64,000 nt of DNA. It comes from Pythium myriotylum (taxonomy: Eukaryota; Oomycota; Peronosporomycetes; Pythiales; Pythiaceae). The notes under the pieces are model-generated. The model was not told where the DNA came from and searched no databases. It saw only the letters and a list, made by a program, of their open reading frames with translations. The DNA is taken from the NCBI GenBank assembly GCA_023091665.1, contig JALJCQ010000011.1:992001-1056000 (forward strand), in the 5' to 3' direction. This document shows, in pieces, positions 25,701-34,700 of the stretch (position 1 is the first letter of the stretch; every line of letters starts with the position of its first letter). The translations under genes and the position numbers were made by a program.

Positions 25701-28700
25701 CGTCAACACAACTACGGTGTCCGTGACAGTGCCGCTCGTGTCCTTGTCGGTCCAGGTCGCAGTCGTGATCGTCTTGTCGCCCTCCACCTTGACCGTCTTG
25801 TCCGCCAACACACCCTGCACTTCGGTCTCTTCGATATCGACCTCGCCAGTAACGATGGTCTTCGTGACAGTCGTACTGATCTGCGTCGACGTCTCACGCT
25901 CGGTGATCGTCTCACCCTCATCGTTCGTGTACGTCGTCAGCACCACAACAGTGTCCGTCACCGTGCCGCTCGTGTCCGTGTCCTTCCAAGTCTCGGTCGT
26001 GATCGTCTTGTCGCCCTCAACCTTGACCGTCTTGTCCGTGAGCACGCCCTGCACATCCTCCGTGAGGCTCTCCGTCACGGCCTCGTACGTCTCCTCCACG
26101 AACTCCACAGCGCCTTCCACGCCAGCGGACACCGTCTTGGTCACATTCGAGGCCACATCGCTCACGGTCGAAGCCGCGCCGCTCACAGCAACGCTCACAG
26201 AGCCAGACACAGACTCCGCAGACTCCTCCACGAACTCCACGGCGCTCTCCACGGTCGACGACACGGCAGTAGCGGCGCCAGCAACGGCAACGCCGACGGC
26301 ACCAACCACCTTCGACACCACGCTCTCGCTCTCGACCTCGCCAGTGACAGTCTTCGAAGTCGCTTCGATGGTAGTCGAGCGAGTGATCTCCTCGTCCGAT
26401 TCATCCGACTCAGAGACGTCCTCGTCCTCATGCACATCGACGGCCACCACCTCAACGCCATCAACGGTCGTCGTCTGCTTCTTCGTCTTGCGACGGTTGC
26501 GGCGCTTCTTCTTCGACTTGGACGTCGGTGCAGTGCTCGTCACGTCACCCTTGTGAACGGTCTTGGCACCCGTCGTGCTGATCTGCGACGACGTCTCGCG
26601 CTCGGTGATCGTCTCACCCTTCTCGTTCGTGTACGTCGTCAACACAACTACGGTGTCCGTGACAGTGCCGCTCGTGTCCTTGTCGGTCCAGGTCGCAGTC
26701 GTGATCGTCTTGTCGCCCTCCACCTTGACCGTCTTGTCCGCCAACACACCCTGCACTTCGGTCTCTTCGATATCGACCTCGCCAGTAACGATGGTCTTCG
26801 TGACAGTCGTACTGATCTGCGTCGACGTCTCACGCTCGGTGATCGTCTCACCCTCATCGTTCGTGTACGTCGTCAGCACCACAACAGTGTCCGTCACCGT
26901 GCCGCTCGTGTCCGTGTCCTTCCAAGTCTCGGTCGTGATCGTCTTGTCGCCCTCGACCTTGGTCGTCTTGTCCGTCAACACGCCCTGCACTTGGTTCTCC
27001 GAAACGGTGGTCTTGGTGCCAGTCGTGCTGATCTGCTTCGTCGTCTCACGCTCAGTGACCGTCTCGCCCTTCGTGTTCGTGTACGTCGTCAGCACAACAG
27101 TCGTGATCGTGACCGTGCCGTTCGAGTCCGTGTCCGTCCAAGTCTCGGTCGTGATCGACTTGTCGCCCTCGACCTTGGTCGTCTTGTCCGTCAACACGCC
27201 CTGCACTTGGTTCTCCGAAACGGTGGTCTTGGTGCCAGTCGTGCTGATCTGCTTCGTCGTCTCACGCTCAGTGACCGTCTCGCCCTTCGTGTTCGTGTAC
27301 GTCGTCAGCACAACAGTCGTGATCGTGACCGTGCCGTTCGAGTCCGTGTCCGTCCAAGTCTCGGTCGTGATCGACTTGTCGCCCTCGACCTTGGTCGTCT
27401 TGTCCGTCAACACGCCCTGCACTTGGTTCTCCGAAACGGTGGTCTTGGTGCCAGTCGTGCTGATCTGCTTCGTCGTCTCACGCTCAGTGACCGTCTCGCC
27501 CTTCGTGTTCGTGTACGTCGTCAGCACAACAGTCGTGATCGTGACCGTGCCGTTCGAGTCCGTGTCCGTCCAAGTCTCGGTCGTGATCGACTTGTCGCCC
27601 TCGACCTTGGTCGTCTTGTCCGTCAACACGCCCTGCACTTGGTTCTCCGAAACGGTGGTCTTGGTGCCAGTCGTGCTGATCTGCTTCGTCGTCTCACGCT
27701 CGGTGATCGTCTCACCCTCATCGTTCGTGTACGTCGTCAGCACCACAACAGTGTCCGTCACCGTGCCGCTCGTGTCCGTGTCCGTCCAAGTCTCGGTCGT
27801 GATCGACTTGTCGCCCTCGACCTTGGTTGTCTTGTCCGTCAACACGCCCTGCACATCACTATCGACTTCGAGCTGGTTGTCGGTTGTCGATGAGATGATC
27901 TCCACCGTTTTCGAGCCGCCCACAGTCTGACCACCGGTAACAGTGGTCTTGGTGCCAGTCGTGCTGATCTGCGTCGTCGTCTCACGCTCAGTGACCGTCT
28001 CGCCCTTCGTGTTCGTGTACGTCGTCAGCACAACAGTCGTGATCGTGACCGTGCCGTTCGAGTCCGTGTCCGTCCAAGTCTCGGTCGTGATCGACTTGTC
28101 GCCCTCGACCTTGGTCGTCTTGTCCGTCAACACGCCCTGCACTTGGTTCTCCGAAACGGTGGTCTTGGTGCCAGTCGTGCTGATCTGCTTCGTCGTCTCA
28201 CGCTCGGTGATCGTCTCACCCTCATCGTTCGTGTACGTCGTCAGCACCACAACAGTGTCCGTCACCGTGCCGCTCGTGTCCGTGTCCGTCCAAGTCTCGG
28301 TCGTGATCGACTTGTCGCCCTCGACCTTGGTTGTCTTGTCCGTCAACACGCCCTGCACATCACTATCGACTTCGAGCTGGTTGTCGGTTGTCGATGAGAT
28401 GATCTCCACCGTTTTCGAGCCGCCCACAGTCTGACCACCGGTAACAGTGGTCTTGGTGCCAGTCGTGCTGATCTGCGTCGTCGTCTCACGCTCAGTGACC
28501 GTCTCGCCCTTCGTGTTCGTGTACGTCGTCAGCACAACAGTCGTGATCGTGACCGTGCCGTTCGAGTCCGTGTCCGTCCAAGTCTCGGTCGTGATCGACT
28601 TGTCGCCCTCGACCTTGGTCGTCTTGTCCGTCAACACGCCCTGCACTTGGTTCTCCGAAACGGTGGTCTTGGTGCCAGTCGTGCTGATCTGCTTCGTCGT

Positions 28701-31700
28701 CTCACGCTCAGTGACCGTCTCGCCCTTCGTGTTCGTGTACGTCGTCAGCACAACAGTCGTGATCGTGACCGTGCCGTTCGAGTCCGTGTCCGTCCAAGTC
28801 TCGGTCGTGATCGACTTGTCGCCCTCGACCTTGGTCGTCTTGTCCGTCAACACGCCCTGCACTTGGTTCTCCGAAACGGTGGTCTTGGTGCCAGTCGTGC
28901 TGATCTGCTTCGTCGTCTCACGCTCAGTGACCGTCTCGCCCTTCGTGTTCGTGTACGTCGTCAGCACAACAGTCGTGATCGTGACCGTGCCGTTCGAGTC
29001 CGTGTCCGTCCAAGTCTCGGTCGTGATCGACTTGTCGCCCTCGACCTTGGTCGTCTTGTCCGTCAACACGCCCTGCACTTGGTTCTCCGAAACGGTGGTC
29101 TTGGTGCCAGTCGTGCTGATCTGCTTCGTCGTCTCACGCTCAGTGACCGTCTCGCCCTTCGTGTTCGTGTACGTCGTCAGCACAACAGTCGTGATCGTGA
29201 CCGTGCCGTTCGAGTCCGTGTCCGTCCAAGTCTCGGTCGTGATCGACTTGTCGCCCTCGACCTTGGTCGTCTTGTCCGTCAACACGCCCTGCACTTGGTT
29301 CTCCGAAACGGTGGTCTTGGTGCCAGTCGTGCTGATCTGCTTCGTCGTCTCACGCTCGGTGATCGTCTCACCCTCATCGTTCGTGTACGTCGTCAGCACC
29401 ACAACAGTGTCCGTCACCGTGCCGCTCGTGTCCGTGTCCGTCCAAGTCTCGGTCGTGATCGACTTGTCGCCCTCGACCTTGGTTGTCTTGTCCGTCAACA
29501 CGCCCTGCACATCACTATCGACTTCGAGCTGGTTGTCGGTTGTCGATGAGATGATCTCCACCGTTTTCGAGCCGCCCACAGTCTGACCACCGGTAACAGT
29601 GGTCTTGGTGCCAGTCGTGCTGATCTGCGTCGTCGTCTCACGCTCAGTGACCGTCTCGCCCTTCGTGTTCGTGTACGTCGTCAGCACAACAGTCGTGATC
29701 GTGACCGTGCCGTTCGAGTCCGTGTCCGTCCAAGTCTCGGTCGTGATCGACTTGTCGCCCTCGACCTTGGTCGTCTTGTCCGTCAACACGCCCTGCACTT
29801 GGTTCTCCGAAACGGTGGTCTTGGTGCCAGTCGTGCTGATCTGCTTCGTCGTCTCACGCTCAGTGACCGTCTCGCCCTTCGTGTTCGTGTACGTCGTCAG
29901 CACAACAGTCGTGATCGTGACCGTGCCGTTCGAGTCCGTGTCCGTCCAAGTCTCGGTCGTGATCGACTTGTCGCCCTCGACCTTGGTCGTCTTGTCCGTC
30001 AACACGCCCTGCACTTGGTTCTCCGAAACGGTGGTCTTGGTGCCAGTCGTGCTGATCTGCTTCGTCGTCTCACGCTCAGTGACCGTCTCGCCCTTCGTGT
30101 TCGTGTACGTCGTCAGCACAACAGTCGTGATCGTGACCGTGCCGTTCGAGTCCGTGTCCGTCCAAGTCTCGGTCGTGATCGACTTGTCGCCCTCGACCTT
30201 GGTTGTCTTGTCCGTCAACACGCCCTGCACATCACTATCGACTTCGAGCTGGTTGTCGGTTGTCGATGAGATGATCTCCACCGTTTTCGAGCCGCCCACA
30301 GTCTGACCACCGGTAACAGTGGTCTTGGTGCCAGTCGTGCTGATCTGCGTCGTCGTCTCACGCTCAGTGACCGTCTCGCCCTTCGTGTTCGTGTACGTCG
30401 TCAGCACAACAGTCGTGATCGTGACCGTGCCGTTCGAGTCCGTGTCCGTCCAAGTCTCGGTCGTGATCGACTTGTCGCCCTCGACCTTGGTCGTCTTGTC
30501 CGTCAACACGCCCTGCACTTGGTTCTCCGAAACGGTGGTCTTGGTGCCAGTCGTGCTGATCTGCTTCGTCGTCTCACGCTCAGTGACCGTCTCGCCCTTC
30601 GTGTTCGTGTACGTCGTCAGCACAACAGTCGTGATCGTGACCGTGCCGTTCGAGTCCGTGTCCGTCCAAGTCTCGGTCGTGATCGACTTGTCGCCCTCGA
30701 CCTTGGTTGTCTTGTCCGTCAACACGCCCTGCACATCACTATCGACTTCGAGCTGGTTGTCGGTTGTCGATGAGATGATCTCCACCGTTTTCGAGCCGCC
30801 CACAGTCTGACCACCGGTAACAGTGGTCTTGGTGCCAGTCGTGCTGATCTGCGTCGTCGTCTCACGCTCAGTGACCGTCTCGCCCTTCGTGTTCGTGTAC
30901 GTCGTCAGCACAACAGTCGTGATCGTGACCGTGCCGTTCGAGTCCGTGTCCGTCCAAGTCTCGGTCGTGATCGACTTGTCGCCCTCGACCTTGGTCGTCT
31001 TGTCCGTCAACACGCCCTGCACTTGGTTCTCCGAAACGGTGGTCTTGGTGCCAGTCGTGCTGATCTGCTTCGTCGTCTCACGCTCAGTGACCGTCTCGCC
31101 CTTCGTGTTCGTGTACGTCGTCAGCACAACAGTCGTGATCGTGACCGTGCCGTTCGAGTCCGTGTCCGTCCAAGTCTCGGTCGTGATCGACTTGTCGCCC
31201 TCGACCTTGGTCGTCTTGTCCGTCAACACGCCCTGCACTTGGTTCTCCGAAACGGTGGTCTTGGTGCCAGTCGTGCTGATCTGCTTCGTCGTCTCACGCT
31301 CAGTGACCGTCTCGCCCTTCGTGTTCGTGTACGTCGTCAGCACAACAGTCGTGATCGTGACCGTGCCGTTCGAGTCCGTGTCCGTCCAAGTCTCGGTCGT
31401 GATCGACTTGTCGCCCTCGACCTTGGTCGTCTTGTCCGTCAACACGCCCTGCACTTGGTTCTCCGAAACGGTGGTCTTGGTGCCAGTCGTGCTGATCTGC
31501 TTCGTCGTCTCACGCTCGGTGATCGTCTCACCCTCATCGTTCGTGTACGTCGTCAGCACCACAACAGTGTCCGTCACCGTGCCGCTCGTGTCCGTGTCCG
31601 TCCAAGTCTCGGTCGTGATCGACTTGTCGCCCTCGACCTTGGTTGTCTTGTCCGTCAACACGCCCTGCACATCACTATCGACTTCGAGCTGGTTGTCGGT

Positions 31701-34700
31701 TGTCGATGAGATGATCTCCACCGTTTTCGAGCCGCCCACAGTCTGACCACCGGTAACAGTGGTCTTGGTGCCAGTCGTGCTGATCTGCGTCGTCGTCTCA
31801 CGCTCAGTGACCGTCTCGCCCTTCGTGTTCGTGTACGTCGTCAGCACAACAGTCGTGATCGTGACCGTGCCGTTCGAGTCCGTGTCCGTCCAAGTCTCGG
31901 TCGTGATCGACTTGTCGCCCTCGACCTTGGTCGTCTTGTCCGTCAACACGCCCTGCACTTGGTTCTCCGAAACGGTGGTCTTGGTGCCAGTCGTGCTGAT
32001 CTGCTTCGTCGTCTCACGCTCAGTGACCGTCTCGCCCTTCGTGTTCGTGTACGTCGTCAGCACAACAGTCGTGATCGTGACCGTGCCGTTCGAGTCCGTG
32101 TCCGTCCAAGTCTCGGTCGTGATCGACTTGTCGCCCTCGACCTTGGTCGTCTTGTCCGTCAACACGCCCTGCACTTGGTTCTCCGAAACGGTGGTCTTGG
32201 TGCCAGTCGTGCTGATCTGCTTCGTCGTCTCACGCTCAGTGACCGTCTCGCCCTTCGTGTTCGTGTACGTCGTCAGCACAACAGTCGTGATCGTGACCGT
32301 GCCGTTCGAGTCCGTGTCCGTCCAAGTCTCGGTCGTGATCGACTTGTCGCCCTCGACCTTGGTCGTCTTGTCCGTCAACACGCCCTGCACTTGGTTCTCC
32401 GAAACGGTGGTCTTGGTGCCAGTCGTGCTGATCTGCTTCGTCGTCTCACGCTCAGTGACCGTCTCGCCCTTCGTGTTCGTGTACGTCGTCAGCACAACAG
32501 TCGTGATCGTGACCGTGCCGTTCGAGTCCGTGTCCGTCCAAGTCTCGGTCGTGATCGACTTGTCGCCCTCGACCTTGGTTGTCTTGTCCGTCAACACGCC
32601 CTGCACATCACTATCGACTTCGAGCTGGTTGTCGGTTGTCGATGAGATGATCTCCACCGTTTTCGAGCCGCCCACAGTCTGACCACCGGTAACAGTGGTC
32701 TTGGTGCCAGTCGTGCTGATCTGCGTCGTCGTCTCACGCTCAGTGACCGTCTCGCCCTTCGTGTTCGTGTACGTCGTCAGCACAACAGTCGTGATCGTGA
32801 CCGTGCCGTTCGAGTCCGTGTCCGTCCAAGTCTCGGTCGTGATCGACTTGTCGCCCTCGACCTTGGTCGTCTTGTCCGTCAACACGCCCTGCACTTGGTT
32901 CTCCGAAACGGTGGTCTTGGTGCCAGTCGTGCTGATCTGCTTCGTCGTCTCACGCTCAGTGACCGTCTCGCCCTTCGTGTTCGTGTACGTCGTCAGCACA
33001 ACAGTCGTGATCGTGACCGTGCCGTTCGAGTCCGTGTCCGTCCAAGTCTCGGTCGTGATCGACTTGTCGCCCTCGACCTTGGTTGTCTTGTCCGTCAACA
33101 CGCCCTGCACATCACTATCGACTTCGAGCTGGTTGTCGGTTGTCGATGAGATGATCTCCACCGTTTTCGAGCCGCCCACAGTCTGACCACCGGTAACAGT
33201 GGTCTTGGTGCCAGTCGTGCTGATCTGCGTCGTCGTCTCACGCTCAGTGACCGTCTCGCCCTTCGTGTTCGTGTACGTCGTCAGCACAACAGTCGTGATC
33301 GTGACCGTGCCGTTCGAGTCCGTGTCCGTCCAAGTCTCGGTCGTGATCGACTTGTCGCCCTCGACCTTGGTCGTCTTGTCCGTCAACACGCCCTGCACTT
33401 GGTTCTCCGAAACGGTGGTCTTGGTGCCAGTCGTGCTGATCTGCTTCGTCGTCTCACGCTCAGTGACCGTCTCGCCCTTCGTGTTCGTGTACGTCGTCAG
33501 CACAACAGTCGTGATCGTGACCGTGCCGTTCGAGTCCGTGTCCGTCCAAGTCTCGGTCGTGATCGACTTGTCGCCCTCGACCTTGGTCGTCTTGTCCGTC
33601 AACACGCCCTGCACTTGGTTCTCCGAAACGGTGGTCTTGGTGCCAGTCGTGCTGATCTGCGTCGTCGTCTCACGCTCAGTGACCGTCTCGCCCTTCGTGT
33701 TCGTGTACGTCGTCAGCACAACAGTCGTGATCGTGACCGTGCCGTTCGAGTCCGTGTCCGTCCAAGTCTCGGTCGTGATTGTCTTGTTGCCGTCGATCTC
33801 GGTGGTTGTGTTCGTCAACACGCCTTGAGGTGCGTCTCCTTCAGCGAGTTCGTGGCGGTGTTGCTGGCGACGGACAGCCACACCGACTGCAGTCGCAGCA
33901 GTCACCGCACCCAACGTCTTCGCACTCACATCGTCCATAGACCAGTCGAACTGAGTGTATGTCGTGCGATGGATCAGGATCTTGTACAACACCAACTTAC
34001 GCAACACGCTACGCAACGACCACGCATGGAATGACCCTTCCTTCTTGTCACCGTACACTCGCCAGCTCCAGTACGCCCAACCGGCGGTGGCCTGGTTCAT
34101 CACCTTAATCTGAGCTCGCGCCCACAACTCGAACTCCGCAGAGTCCGCCTTCGTGAACTGACCCGCATTCGCCAACGTCCACTCTCCCAAGAACAGCTTG
34201 TTCGCATTCGCACGAGCAGTCCACGTCTTTACCTTCGTCTGGAAATCCGTCAAGATCGTCTTGTTCACGAGCTCGTCAGCAGACTCGTTCTCGTGGCCCC
34301 AGATAAAGTACGGATGCCACTCCACCCACACGTTCTTAAACTTGGGTGCCTCCATGAAGCCCGCCAGTGCATCCACACCAGCGTTGTAGCGGTACGGCAT
34401 GATCGTCAACACACAATCGTTGCCCGACTCACGCACCGCACGGTACGCATCCTCGTAGTACTGGCGAAGTACCTTCTCGTCCGTGTCCGCAGCCGGATCG
34501 TTCAACAGGCCGATACCAAGGAAAGCAGGCTCATCCTTGTAGCGGTCACCGATGAACTTCGCCAGGTAGATGGTGTTCTCCACGTTCTCCTTGTACTTGC
34601 TCCAGTAAGCTTGGCCACTCACCGTCGGAGCCGAGTGCTGGTCACCGTTCTGCGAGCCCTTCGCCGCGTGGATGTCCACGAGCACGGAGATGTTGTGCTC

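Noticed and set aside
16257..27893. A plus-strand open frame of 3,878 codons opposite the amphipathic and Thr-rich arrays
   Set aside because: It is antisense to the giant gene, rich in Arg/Leu/His, and open only because the sense codons (ACN, GTN, GAN) rarely give stops in that frame. Each repeat copies the same shadow. The sense frame has recognisable GH5 modules and proper start context.
10790..33830. Repeat arrays as possible CRISPR or satellite DNA
   Set aside because: Units are 216-936 bp, contiguous, coding and in one frame, without short repeats and unique spacers. They are intragenic coding repeats, not CRISPR and not non-coding satellite.
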